Assembly: GCF_020852455.1 (NCBI RefSeq)
Contig: NZ_JADZAT010000001.1
Location: forward strand, 142,476 to 193,031
Direction of reading: 5' to 3'
DNA from: Novosphingobium sp.
Lineage (GTDB): Bacteria; Pseudomonadota; Alphaproteobacteria; Sphingomonadales; Sphingomonadaceae
Length of the DNA: 50,556 bases
In this document: piece after piece, positions 35,100 to 43,490 of the stretch
How the letters are laid out: every line of letters begins with the position of its first letter
Numbering within the stretch: the first letter of the stretch is position 1
The notes under the pieces: generated by a model
Seen by the model: the letters and a program-made list of their open reading frames with translations, nothing else
Told to the model about the DNA's origin: nothing
Databases searched by the model: none
Made by a program: the position numbers and the translations under genes

Positions 35100-38000
35100 A
35101 TGGGCGTTTTCCGGCAAATTGGCATGGTCATGGCAGCGCTGCTCGCGCTGCTTTTTGGCATGTCTGCCGTGTCCGCCCAGACGATCGACAATGTCGCTGC
35201 GGCGCAGTGGACCCAGGGCGGCAGCACCCGCTCGACCAGCTCGAACACGGTGACGATCAACCTGGCGCAGCCGACGGTCACGATCGATACCCTTGCGCTT
35301 GCCCCAAGCGGCACCACCAGCCCATTTGCGGCCCCGCGCTGCGGCGGCAATGTGCTGAATCTTCCCGGCGGGCTGGGGACCAGCAACCCCAGTGCCACGC
35401 TGCAGCCGACTTCCAGCTACCGGATCGGCGATCTGCTGTTTTTCCAGGTCACGGCGCCCTCGGCCAATCTTGATGCGGCCGCGGTTGATAGCCTGACCGC
35501 CACGCTCACCACCACCGCGGGCGACCGCGAGGTGCTGACCATTTATGAAACCGGGGCCAACACCGGCCTGTTTCTGGGCGCGATCCAGACCAATGGCGTG
35601 CCGCCCGCTGCCGTGCAGGGCGATTGCCGCCTGGGCTCGGCTCCGGCCGGCCAGGTGACCATCGCGATCACCGGTTCGGGCTCGCCCAATGTCATTGCCA
35701 CCACTCAGGTCGGGATCCTGGCTGATCCGTTCGGCCTGGTCTTCGACAGCGAAACCGGCGCACCGGTCAACGGCGCGCGGGTCTCACTGGTCGATGCGAT
35801 CACCGGTGCGCCGGCGCGGGTCTATGCCGATGATGGCGTCACCGCCTGGCCTTCGACGGTCTATTCGGGGCAGAGCGTTACCGATGCAGCCGGCAACACC
35901 TATGTAATGGCGCCGGGCGAATATCGTTTTCCGCTGGCCCCGCTGGGCCAGTACCGGATCGTGATCGAACCGCCTGCGCCCTACACCGCGCCTTCGGTTG
36001 CCACGCCGACGCAGCTTTCGGTGCTGCGGCGTCCTGATGGCAACCCGATGCTGATCGTCCCGGCCTCGTTCGGCGGGGCCCTGACCCTCGATGGACCAGA
36101 ACCCGTGCGGGTCGATATCCCGCTCGACCATCCGCCGATGGCGGTCGCGCTGACCAAGACTGCTTCGCGTCCGGTGGCGCAGCCCGGCGATGCCGTGTTC
36201 TACAGCGTCACGGTCAACAATCCCGATCCGCTGGGTCCCAAGCGCGGGGTCACGCTGGTCGATACGCCGTCGCCATGGTTGCGGCTGCGTCCTGATTCGA
36301 TCCGGATCGACGGGATCGCGGCGCCCGGGGCAGTGCAGATCGCGCCTGATGGCCGCAGCTTTACCCTGCAACTGGGTGATATTCCGGCGCTCGATGCCCG
36401 GACTGTGACCTATGCCATGACCGTTCGTGCCGATGCGCCCGCCGGACAGGCCGAAAACCGTGTGATCGCCTCCGACGACCGCGGGCTTTCGACCACCACC
36501 GGGGCTATCGTGCGGATCGACCGCCAGGATCTGGCCGCGCGGATGACCGTGATTGGCCGGATTACCGCCGGTGGCTGCGCGGTTGAGGGCGACCACCCCG
36601 GGATTCCGGGCGTGCGCGTGGTGATGGAAGACGGCAGCTTTGCGATTACCGATGCCGATGGCCGCTATCACTTCGATGGCGTGGTGCCCGGCAGCCATGT
36701 GGTTCAGGCGCAGTGGCAGACCCTGCCCAAGGGCGGCGTCTTCACCGATTGCACGCGTTCGACCCGCAGCGCCGGCAGCGCCAGCTCACGCTTTGTCATC
36801 GGGCAGGGCGGCAGCCTGGTGATCGCCGATTTTGCTGCGAAATTGCCTGAAGGCACGCTGGTAAAGCGCGAGAATAACGCAGAAAAAATCAAATATGAAG
36901 CCGTTGAAGGCAAGGCTGCGGCCAAGAGCCCGGCGCAGCTGGCTGCCGAGGCCGCCGAACGCGCCGCCGCCGGGGCCGATACCGACTGGCTGGCCAAGGG
37001 CGATGGGCCGACCGAATTCCTGTTCCCGGCGCTGGATCACAATCCCCGCGCTCCGGCCATTCGCGTCGCGATCCGCCACCGGATGGGCCAGAAGGTTGAG
37101 TTGCTCGCCAACGGCAAGCCGGTCGATCCGCTGAGCTTCGATGGCGCGCGGCCTTCGCCCGGCCGGACTTTCGCGGTCAGCCTGTGGCGCGGGATCCCGC
37201 TGAGCGGTGAGACCACCAAGCTGGTCGCCATTGTCCGCGACGAGCAGGGCAAGGAACTGACCCGCCTGACGCGCGACGTCCATTTCGTCGGCACTCCGGC
37301 GCGGGTCGAGCTGCTGCCGGGCAAGAGCAAGCTGGTGGCCGACGGGTCCACCCGTCCGGTGCTGGCACTGCGCCTGGTCGATCACAACGGCCGTCCGGTT
37401 CATGCCGGGCTGACCGGCGAATTCAGCCTCAGCTCGCCCTATGAAAGCGCCGAGGCAATCGACGCGCTGCAGCAGCGCCAGCTTTCAGGGCTGGGCCGCC
37501 AGGCGCCGCGCTGGATGGTCAAGGGCGATGATGGCATTGCCTATGTCGAACTGGCCCCGACCATGGCCAGCGGCAAGCTGCACATGGAATTCAACTTCAA
37601 CGACGGCCAGCAGCGCCGCCGCCAGGAACTGGATGCCTGGATCGTGCCGGGTGACCTGCCGTGGACCGTGGTTGGCCTGGCTGAAGGGACCCTGGGCAAG
37701 GGCGCGCGCGGCACTGTGGGCAAGGGCATGGAGCGCACCGGCGCTTTTGACAGCGATCTGGGCGATCATGCCCGGCTGGCCTTCTATGCCAAGGGGCAGG
37801 TGGCCAAGGGTCTGCTGCTGACCGCGAGCTATGACAGCGCCAAGCAGCGCGATGACCACCAGCTGCTGGGGGCAATCGATCCGCGCGCCTATTACACCGT
37901 CTTTGCCGATGGTTCGGACCGCCGCCATGACGCCGCCAGCCGCGACAAGTTCTACCTGCGGCTTGAAAGCAGCAAGTTCTACGCGATGTACGGCGATGTC

Positions 38001-40187
38001 GAGAGCGGCTTCGACCAGACCCAGCTGGCCCGCTATCAGCGCGCCGCGACCGGTCTGAAGGGCGAAGTGAACGCCGGTGGCTTCCACGCCCAGGGCTTTG
38101 CCGCGAAGGTGGCAACCACGCACCGCCGCGACGAATTCCAGGGTGGCGGGATCTCGGGCCCCTATCGCCTGTCGAGCCGCGCGATCATTGCCGGCAGCGA
38201 AATGGTCACGATCGAAGTGCGCGACCGCTTCCGCAGCGAAGTGATCGTCGAGCGCCGCACGCTGGTGCGCTATGTCGATTACACCATCGACCTTTTGGCC
38301 GGCACGATCACCTTCAAGGAACCGGTGCTGAGCCGTGATGCGCAGCTCAATCCGCAATTCATCGTGATCGACTATGAACTCGATCCGCTGACCGCCAAGG
38401 GCGGCGAATGGAACGGCGGCCTGCGTGCTGACGTGACCACCGCCAAGGGCGCGCTGCGGATCGGCGCCAGCGCGATCAGCGATACCAGCTCGAACGCCGG
38501 CACCCGCACCACGCTGCTGGGTGTGGACCTCAAGGCGCGGCTGGGCCAGGCGACCGAACTGCGCGCCGAATATGCCCGCAGCCTCAACCAGGGCGCGCAG
38601 GCCGATGCCTTCCTGCTCGAGCTCGAGCACCATTCGGGCCGGCTCGACGTATTGGCCTACATCCGCCAGGCGCAGCGCGAATTCGGGCTGGGCCAGGGTT
38701 CGGGCGCCGAACTGGGCCGCCGCAAGATCGGCGTCGATGCCCGCGTGCGGATCACGCCCGACCTGTCGGTGGTGACCAGCGGCTGGGTTGACGACAGCCT
38801 GACCGACGGCACCCGCCGCGTCGCGGTGCAATCGGGCCTGCAGTGGCGCACCGCCAAGGGCGACGCGCGGATCGGTCTGTCGCATTTCAACGATCGCCGC
38901 GCCGATGGCAGCCAGGCCAAGAGTGATGTGCTCGAAGCCTCGGTCTCGCGCCGGTTCTTCGACAACAAGCTGGAACTCAGCGCCGCCACCAGCTTTGCCC
39001 TGGGCAAGAGCGCCTCGATCGACCTGCCCGAACGGCACCGCTTCACCGCGCGCTATTCGATCAGCCCGGCGGTCAAGCTGGTCGGCACCTATGAAATCGC
39101 CCACGGCGATAACATCGATGCCCGCACCGGCCGGATCGGCGTTGAACTGGCCCCGTGGACCGGCGGCCGCGTAACCGGGCTGCTGGGCCAGCAATCGATC
39201 GACGAATTCGGCAAGCGCAGCTTCGCCGCCTTCGGCCTGTCCCAATCGCTTCCGGTGACCAAGAACCTGACGCTCGACGCCACGCTCGATTCAAACCGCA
39301 CCCTCTCGGGCTTCCGCCTGGCCGATCTGGTCAACCCGGCGCATCCGGCCTCGAGCAGCGGCACGCTGGGCGATAACGGCGCGCTGGCCGAAGACTTCAC
39401 CGCGGTGACGCTGGGCGGCACCTGGCGCAAGGACAAGTGGAGCGCCACGCTGCGCGGCGAACTGCGCGATGGCGAGCTGGGTACCCGCAAGGGTGCCACC
39501 TTCGGCGCGATCCGCCAGCTGGGCGAAGGCTCGATGGTCGGCACCGGGGTAACCTGGACCAAGGCCAAGGCCAGCACCGGCGCCGATACCGAAATGCTCG
39601 ACGCGGCGATCGCCGTGGCGCACCGCCCTGACAAGTCCGAATTCGCCATGCTGTCCAAGGTCCAGTTCCGTTCGGACGTGGTCCACGGCGCCGTGGCCGG
39701 CGATGCGGGCGCGGCGGGCAGCTCGATCTTCACGGTCAACGGCGATGCCCGTTCGGACCGCCTGATCGCCAGCCTTTCGGCCGACTGGGCGCCGCGCAGC
39801 AAGGTCGATGGTCAGCTGGTCCAGCGCCACAATGTCGGCCTGTTCCTGGCTGCGCGCCACAACTTCGACCGCTTCGAAAGCTATGACCTGTCGAGCACCA
39901 CGCTCATGGGCGGGCTCGACCTGCGCTATGGCATCGGCGATCATTTCGAAATCGGCGCGGTCGGCAATGTCCGCTACAACCTGCAGGACAAGACCGCGCA
40001 GTTCTCATACGGGCCGCAGATCGGCGTCTCGCCGGCCAAGGATGTGCTGCTACTGATCGGCTACAACATCACCGGCTTCCGCGATCCCGATTTCTCGGCG
40101 CTGCGCAACACCGACAAGGGCCTGTTCGCGACGATCAAGGTCAAGTTCGACGCCGATACCTTTGGCTTCCTGGGCCTGGGCCGATAG
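35100..40187 (+). CDS. Giant secreted DUF11/Ig-like protein with outer-membrane barrel
   Basis: Protein of 1695 residues with a signal peptide (MVMAALLALLFGMSAVSAQ). Order read by eye: N-terminal module like its neighbours (TIDNVAAAQWTQGGSTRST...SNTVTINL); a carboxypeptidase-regulatory/SdrD-B-like part at about 213 (DSETGAPVNGARVSL); a DUF11-like part at about 346 (VALTKTASRPVAQPGDAVFY); another such part at about 481 (HPGIPGVRVVMEDGSFAI, DADGRYHFDGVVPG); an Ala-rich helix at about 593; an Ig-like part at about 734 (LPGKSKLVADGSTRPVLALR). From about 855 to the end, alternating beta-strands suggest an outer-membrane barrel. The segment at about 1035-1090 (DYTIDLLAGTITFKEPV) resembles a motif in very large barrel proteins such as SprA. 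Exporter, anchor or adhesin cannot be told apart. Confidence 0.7.
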   Translation: MGVFRQIGMVMAALLALLFGMSAVSAQTIDNVAAAQWTQGGSTRSTSSNTVTINLAQPTVTIDTLALAPSGTTSPFAAPRCGGNVLNLPGGLGTSNPSATLQPTSSYRIGDLLFFQVTAPSANLDAAAVDSLTATLTTTAGDREVLTIYETGANTGLFLGAIQTNGVPPAAVQGDCRLGSAPAGQVTIAITGSGSPNVIATTQVGILADPFGLVFDSETGAPVNGARVSLVDAITGAPARVYADDGVTAWPSTVYSGQSVTDAAGNTYVMAPGEYRFPLAPLGQYRIVIEPPAPYTAPSVATPTQLSVLRRPDGNPMLIVPASFGGALTLDGPEPVRVDIPLDHPPMAVALTKTASRPVAQPGDAVFYSVTVNNPDPLGPKRGVTLVDTPSPWLRLRPDSIRIDGIAAPGAVQIAPDGRSFTLQLGDIPALDARTVTYAMTVRADAPAGQAENRVIASDDRGLSTTTGAIVRIDRQDLAARMTVIGRITAGGCAVEGDHPGIPGVRVVMEDGSFAITDADGRYHFDGVVPGSHVVQAQWQTLPKGGVFTDCTRSTRSAGSASSRFVIGQGGSLVIADFAAKLPEGTLVKRENNAEKIKYEAVEGKAAAKSPAQLAAEAAERAAAGADTDWLAKGDGPTEFLFPALDHNPRAPAIRVAIRHRMGQKVELLANGKPVDPLSFDGARPSPGRTFAVSLWRGIPLSGETTKLVAIVRDEQGKELTRLTRDVHFVGTPARVELLPGKSKLVADGSTRPVLALRLVDHNGRPVHAGLTGEFSLSSPYESAEAIDALQQRQLSGLGRQAPRWMVKGDDGIAYVELAPTMASGKLHMEFNFNDGQQRRRQELDAWIVPGDLPWTVVGLAEGTLGKGARGTVGKGMERTGAFDSDLGDHARLAFYAKGQVAKGLLLTASYDSAKQRDDHQLLGAIDPRAYYTVFADGSDRRHDAASRDKFYLRLESSKFYAMYGDVESGFDQTQLARYQRAATGLKGEVNAGGFHAQGFAAKVATTHRRDEFQGGGISGPYRLSSRAIIAGSEMVTIEVRDRFRSEVIVERRTLVRYVDYTIDLLAGTITFKEPVLSRDAQLNPQFIVIDYELDPLTAKGGEWNGGLRADVTTAKGALRIGASAISDTSSNAGTRTTLLGVDLKARLGQATELRAEYARSLNQGAQADAFLLELEHHSGRLDVLAYIRQAQREFGLGQGSGAELGRRKIGVDARVRITPDLSVVTSGWVDDSLTDGTRRVAVQSGLQWRTAKGDARIGLSHFNDRRADGSQAKSDVLEASVSRRFFDNKLELSAATSFALGKSASIDLPERHRFTARYSISPAVKLVGTYEIAHGDNIDARTGRIGVELAPWTGGRVTGLLGQQSIDEFGKRSFAAFGLSQSLPVTKNLTLDATLDSNRTLSGFRLADLVNPAHPASSSGTLGDNGALAEDFTAVTLGGTWRKDKWSATLRGELRDGELGTRKGATFGAIRQLGEGSMVGTGVTWTKAKASTGADTEMLDAAIAVAHRPDKSEFAMLSKVQFRSDVVHGAVAGDAGAAGSSIFTVNGDARSDRLIASLSADWAPRSKVDGQLVQRHNVGLFLAARHNFDRFESYDLSSTTLMGGLDLRYGIGDHFEIGAVGNVRYNLQDKTAQFSYGPQIGVSPAKDVLLLIGYNITGFRDPDFSALRNTDKGLFATIKVKFDADTFGFLGLGR

Positions 40188-40250
40188 GGGCTGGTCTTAA
40201 CCGATCAATTAAGCTCTATTCCGCTCCTCCAGACCAAGGAGGGGAATGTC

Positions 40251-40772
40251 ATGTCCAATGCCGTTGAAGCCGCATCGCCGCCGGGCAAGGTGGCCGGGAT
40301 CGCCATCACCGCGATCGTCATTGTCCTGATCGTTGCCTGGATCGCACTGGCGATCGGCGTGCTCAACATGACTGACAAGACGCTGGTCGGGGCCTTCATG
40401 TTCCTGTGGTACTGGGCAAACAACGAACAGCTGCAATTTTCGCGACTGGTCCCGGCGATGGTCGGCGCGCTGGTGGGGATCGGGATCGCCTGGTTCCTGT
40501 GGTACGGTCCCAGCGAATATGGCGGGGCGGGGCTGGCGGCATCGCTGCTGCTGCTGATCGCGGCGCTTTACCTGGATGTGGTGAAACTGCTGCCGATCGC
40601 GATCAACAGTTCGACCATGCTGTTCGTCACACTGGCCGCCGCGCCGCTGATCCAGTTTGAGGTTGATTGGCTTGAACTGGTCAAATCGACCGTGCTGGGC
40701 GGAGCGTTCTTCGCGGCGGCGGTCTGGGGCTTGCAGAAGCTGGCGGCGCGGTTTGCACCGGCCGCAAGCTGA
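40251..40772 (+). CDS. Multi-pass membrane protein of unknown function
   Basis: Inner-membrane protein of 173 residues that I do not recognise. Four to five hydrophobic segments: IAITAIVIVLIVAWIALAIG, LVPAMVGALVGIGIAWFL, LAASLLLLIAALYLDVV, SSTMLFVTLAAAPLI and VLGGAFFAAAVWGLQKL. No catalytic motif is seen. It has an unusually strong ribosome site (AAGGAGG) about 8 bases before the ATG. It lies 63 bases after the giant gene on the same strand, so it may belong to the cluster's transcript. Its end faces the convergent end of the octahaem cytochrome gene 41 bases away. Confidence 0.65.
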   Translation: MSNAVEAASPPGKVAGIAITAIVIVLIVAWIALAIGVLNMTDKTLVGAFMFLWYWANNEQLQFSRLVPAMVGALVGIGIAWFLWYGPSEYGGAGLAASLLLLIAALYLDVVKLLPIAINSSTMLFVTLAAAPLIQFEVDWLELVKSTVLGGAFFAAAVWGLQKLAARFAPAAS

Positions 40773-40813
40773 ACCAGCAAGGCTATTGAACAGCTCGGTC
40801 GGGCAAGGGCGCG

Positions 40814-41536
40814 CTAGTCGTCGTGCCCTTCGCCTTCACCCCTGCCTTCCACTTCGCCGTGTGCACTGCGATGGCATCGCACACAGTTGTCGATCCGGGT
40901 GATTCCTTCCTCGCGGTGTTCGGCGATGATGTCGGCAGGCTGATGCTCATGGCAGCCATAGCAGGTATAGCGCCGATAGTTCCCGCCCTGATGGCAGGTT
41001 GTGCAACGCGTGTTGTGGTTGCGATCCAGCGCGAAGTAGCGGTCGTGATTGAACGTCGCGGGTTTCCAGGCGGAGGTCTGGTGACAGGTTGAGCACAGCG
41101 ACGGCTTGCCGGCATGCAATTCGTCGCGCGGCGCCGTATGGCAGGACTGGCACCTGGCACGCAGATCCGCCTTCAGCAGCGCATGATCGAACCGGATCCC
41201 AGCGGCCCGCGACAATGGCGCTTTCGGATGGTCGCTATGGCAGGCCATGCAATCCGGCTCTGCGAGGGCCTGATGAAACGGCGGCTTGCGGCTGCTCTTC
41301 GGGATCGGTTGCCCCTTGGTGGTCCGCAGGCCGATCTCCGCCACAACATGGCAGCTCGTGCAGCGCTTGGCCGAGGCCCCCCGGAACGGTGCGTGGCAGG
41401 CAAAGCAATCGTCCTGCAAGGCCTTGTGCGCCGGCATGAGGTTTCCCGGGCTGACCATTGCATGCGGCCGCACGAAACTCAGCCCGATTGTTCCGGCAAG
41501 CAGGAGCCACAGGGCGATCCAGATCGCGCGCTTCAT
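40814..41536 (-). CDS. Octahaem c-type cytochrome, membrane-anchored
   Basis: Periplasmic multihaem cytochrome of 240 residues with eight C-x-x-C-H sites in order: CFACH, CTSCH, CMACH, CQSCH, CSTCH, CTTCH, CYGCH and CVRCH. An N-terminal hydrophobic segment (AIWIALWLLLAGTIGLSFV) serves as signal anchor. Spaced histidines (FHQALAE, DHALLKAD, NHDRYFALDRNH) could be distal ligands. The C-terminus is Gly/Glu/His-rich. ATG at 41536 overlaps the stop of the upstream membrane cytochrome b gene by 4 bases (ATGA). The two probably form a quinol-linked electron-transfer pair; the terminal acceptor is unknown. A cytochrome c3/NapC-like family assignment is inference. Confidence 0.85.
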   Translation of the reverse strand: MKRAIWIALWLLLAGTIGLSFVRPHAMVSPGNLMPAHKALQDDCFACHAPFRGASAKRCTSCHVVAEIGLRTTKGQPIPKSSRKPPFHQALAEPDCMACHSDHPKAPLSRAAGIRFDHALLKADLRARCQSCHTAPRDELHAGKPSLCSTCHQTSAWKPATFNHDRYFALDRNHNTRCTTCHQGGNYRRYTCYGCHEHQPADIIAEHREEGITRIDNCVRCHRSAHGEVEGRGEGEGHDD

Positions 41537-42111
41537 TTCCACCCCCAGAACAGGAAGGTGGATAGGATGTGCGCCGTGGCCAGCGCTGCAAATGCCAGCG
41601 AGATGGGCAGATGGATCGTCCGCCACTTCTTCACCCAGCCAGCAGCCAGACTGTCCCAGAACAGTTTCTGCTCGATAGCGGCATCATCCAGCCCCTGGTC
41701 GTGCAGCGCGCCGCGCGCCTGCTTCATCCAGCGCCCCGCACGCTGAACCAGATATTTGCCGGTCAGGCCGCTGGCGATGTTGAGGCTCATCGCGATGACC
41801 GCGAGCCAGGCGAGCGCGGCATTGAAGTGGATGCCCGCATGGACCAGCACCAGCGTCGATCCGATCCAGGCCAGCCATTCGTGCAGCCGCAACAGGCGTA
41901 CCGGATTCGAGCTGGCGATAAGCCCCCGTTTCCTCAGCGAATGACCGAATGACAGCAGGATCAGGATCGTTCCGGGAATTCCCAGATAGCGTCCGATCCA
42001 GACCATATCGGTGATATGCAGGACAAGGTCGATCAGCAGGGTGACCGCCGCAAGGACCAGCAGCCGAAAGTAGAACGGCAGAATTTCGCGCAGAAACAGC
42101 CCGATCGTCAT
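41533..42111 (-). CDS. Cytochrome b-like membrane haem protein
   Basis: Inner-membrane protein of 192 residues with about four helices (FYFRLLVLAAVTLLIDLVLH, GIPGTILILLSFGHSL, WLAWIGSTLVLVHAGIHFN, LPISLAFAALATAHILSTF). Candidate b-haem His ligands: SFGHSL, LLRLHEWLAW, LVHAGIHFNA, RTIHLP and ATAHIL. This looks like a cytochrome b561/ferric-reductase-like subunit that could pass quinol electrons to the octahaem partner encoded next. ATG at 42111 is assumed; the frame stays open upstream into the tRNA gene, which excludes a longer protein. The stop overlaps the partner's start. Confidence 0.75.
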   Translation of the reverse strand: MTIGLFLREILPFYFRLLVLAAVTLLIDLVLHITDMVWIGRYLGIPGTILILLSFGHSLRKRGLIASSNPVRLLRLHEWLAWIGSTLVLVHAGIHFNAALAWLAVIAMSLNIASGLTGKYLVQRAGRWMKQARGALHDQGLDDAAIEQKLFWDSLAAGWVKKWRTIHLPISLAFAALATAHILSTFLFWGWK

Positions 42112-42221
42112 CGCGGGATGTCCGTGTTCGTGCGGATTGTTGGCGATTGCGGGGGCATGCGGCCGGTCTAGGTCGCAATTCCGGCCGCTCCCATGACCGA
42201 GATCAAACCCGTGCGGGCCGG

Positions 42222-42311
42222 TGGCGGACAGGGTGGGATTCGAACCCACGGTGAGCTTGCACCCACGGCGGTTTTCAAGACCGCTGCCTTAAACCACTCG
42301 GCCACCTGTCC
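42222..42311 (-). tRNA. tRNA-Ser (anticodon UGA)
   Basis: On the minus strand the 5' end starts GGACAGG and pairs fully with CCTGTCC near the 3' end, followed by discriminator G and an encoded CCA. The anticodon arm reads GCGGTCTTGAAAACCGC, giving anticodon TGA (UGA), which reads UCA and UCG codons. The long variable arm (GGGTGCAAGCTCACC region) and TTCGAATCC T-loop are typical of class II tRNA-Ser. 90 bases with CCA. No integrase or direct repeat sits beside it. Confidence 0.97.
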
Positions 42312-42386
42312 TATGCCGGGGGCCGCTAGCCGGTTTCGGGGCGGGCGGCAATTCCCGAATCGCTTGTGCTGTGCGAGAAGGGGGCG

Positions 42387-43490
42387 ATGCCTGATCTGCG
42401 AACCTTGCGAATTGCCCTGTCCTTTGGTGCTGTTGCCGCGCTGGCGGGGGTGGCTGGAGGCAGTGTCGGGCAGCAGTCAGCGTCGGTGGCGGCGCCGCTC
42501 CCGTTGGCGCAGCCGGTGATTCAGGCCGTGCCGCAGCAACCCCAGGTCAACGATGGCTTTGCAGCCTATCTCGAACTGGTCAGGGCAAAAGCGCGGGCGC
42601 AGGGGATCAGCCAGCGCAGCATTGTTGCCCTGACCAGCGGGCTCACACCGAATCCCCGGGTCGTCTCGCTTGATCGTGCGCAGCCCGGATCACGGCCCGG
42701 CTCGCCGCCGGCCTTCTGGCCCTATTACCGCGATCATGTGGACGCGGCGCGGATCAACGGCGGGCGCGACATGCTGGCTGCCAGCGCTGCGATCACGCCA
42801 GGGATCGAGGCGGAATACGGGGTGCCGGCCAAGATCCTGCTGGCGATCTGGGGGCACGAAACCTTCTATGGCCGGGTGAAGGGTGATTTCGATCTGGCCC
42901 GATCGCTGGCGACCCTGGCCTATGAAGGCCGCCGCCGCTCGCTGTTCGAAGCCGAATTTCTGGCCTTGATGAAGATGGCCGATCGCGGCGTGCCGCGTGG
43001 CAAGATGGTGGGCAGCTGGGCCGGGGCCTTCGGCAATCCGCAATTCCTGCCATCGGTCTATCTGCGCCTGGCCAAGGATGGCGATGGCGATGGTTTTGCC
43101 GATATCTGGAACAACCGGGCCGATACGCTGGCCTCGATCGCCAACTATTTTCGCGATGCCGGCTGGCGCCGTGGCGAACCCTGGGGGGTGCGGGTAACCG
43201 TGCCCGATGGCTTTGACCGCTCGCAGCTGGGTGAAAAGCTGCTGGCGCCCAGCTGTGCGAATGTCCACGCCCGCCATTCGGTCTGGAAGACGGTGGGCGA
43301 ATGGAAAGCGCTGGGGCTGATGCCGCAGGCGGGAATCGCCGATCAAACGATGGCCTCATTGTTCGAACCTGACGGACCGGGGAATGGTTCATTCCTGTTA
43401 ACCGGGAATTATCGGGTCATCCTGCATTACAACTGCTCGAACTACTACGCACTGTCCGTGGGGTTACTTGCAGATGAGATTTCGCGTTGA
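42387..43490 (+). CDS. Lytic murein transglycosylase, MltB family
   Basis: Membrane-associated or periplasmic peptidoglycan lytic transglycosylase of 367 residues. An N-terminal hydrophobic run (LRIALSFGAVAALAGVAGGS) is a signal or anchor. The SLT_2 domain shows GFAAYLELVRAKARAQGIS, WPYYRDHVDAARINGGRDML, the catalytic Glu in ILLAIWGHETFYG, SWAGAFGNPQFLPSVYLRLA, and DIWNNRADTLASIANYFRDAGW. ATG at 42387 has GAAGGGGG just upstream; an in-frame TTG at 42366 would add seven residues. First gene in a run of wall and housekeeping genes; the next gene starts inside its 3' end. Confidence 0.9.
   Translation: MPDLRTLRIALSFGAVAALAGVAGGSVGQQSASVAAPLPLAQPVIQAVPQQPQVNDGFAAYLELVRAKARAQGISQRSIVALTSGLTPNPRVVSLDRAQPGSRPGSPPAFWPYYRDHVDAARINGGRDMLAASAAITPGIEAEYGVPAKILLAIWGHETFYGRVKGDFDLARSLATLAYEGRRRSLFEAEFLALMKMADRGVPRGKMVGSWAGAFGNPQFLPSVYLRLAKDGDGDGFADIWNNRADTLASIANYFRDAGWRRGEPWGVRVTVPDGFDRSQLGEKLLAPSCANVHARHSVWKTVGEWKALGLMPQAGIADQTMASLFEPDGPGNGSFLLTGNYRVILHYNCSNYYALSVGLLADEISR

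Noticed and set aside
37485..39245. Open frame of about 586 codons antisense inside the giant secreted-protein gene
   Set aside because: Composition is typical of a GC-rich shadow frame and the sense protein has coherent beta-strand patterns.
40192..40216. CTTAA...TTAAG inverted repeat after the giant gene as a terminator
   Set aside because: The arms are short and AT-rich with no T-run; too weak to call.
42222..42311. tRNA-Ser as a phage or island attachment site
   Set aside because: No integrase, no direct repeat of the tRNA 3' end and no composition change beside it were seen. XerC at 4928 is the housekeeping recombinase.
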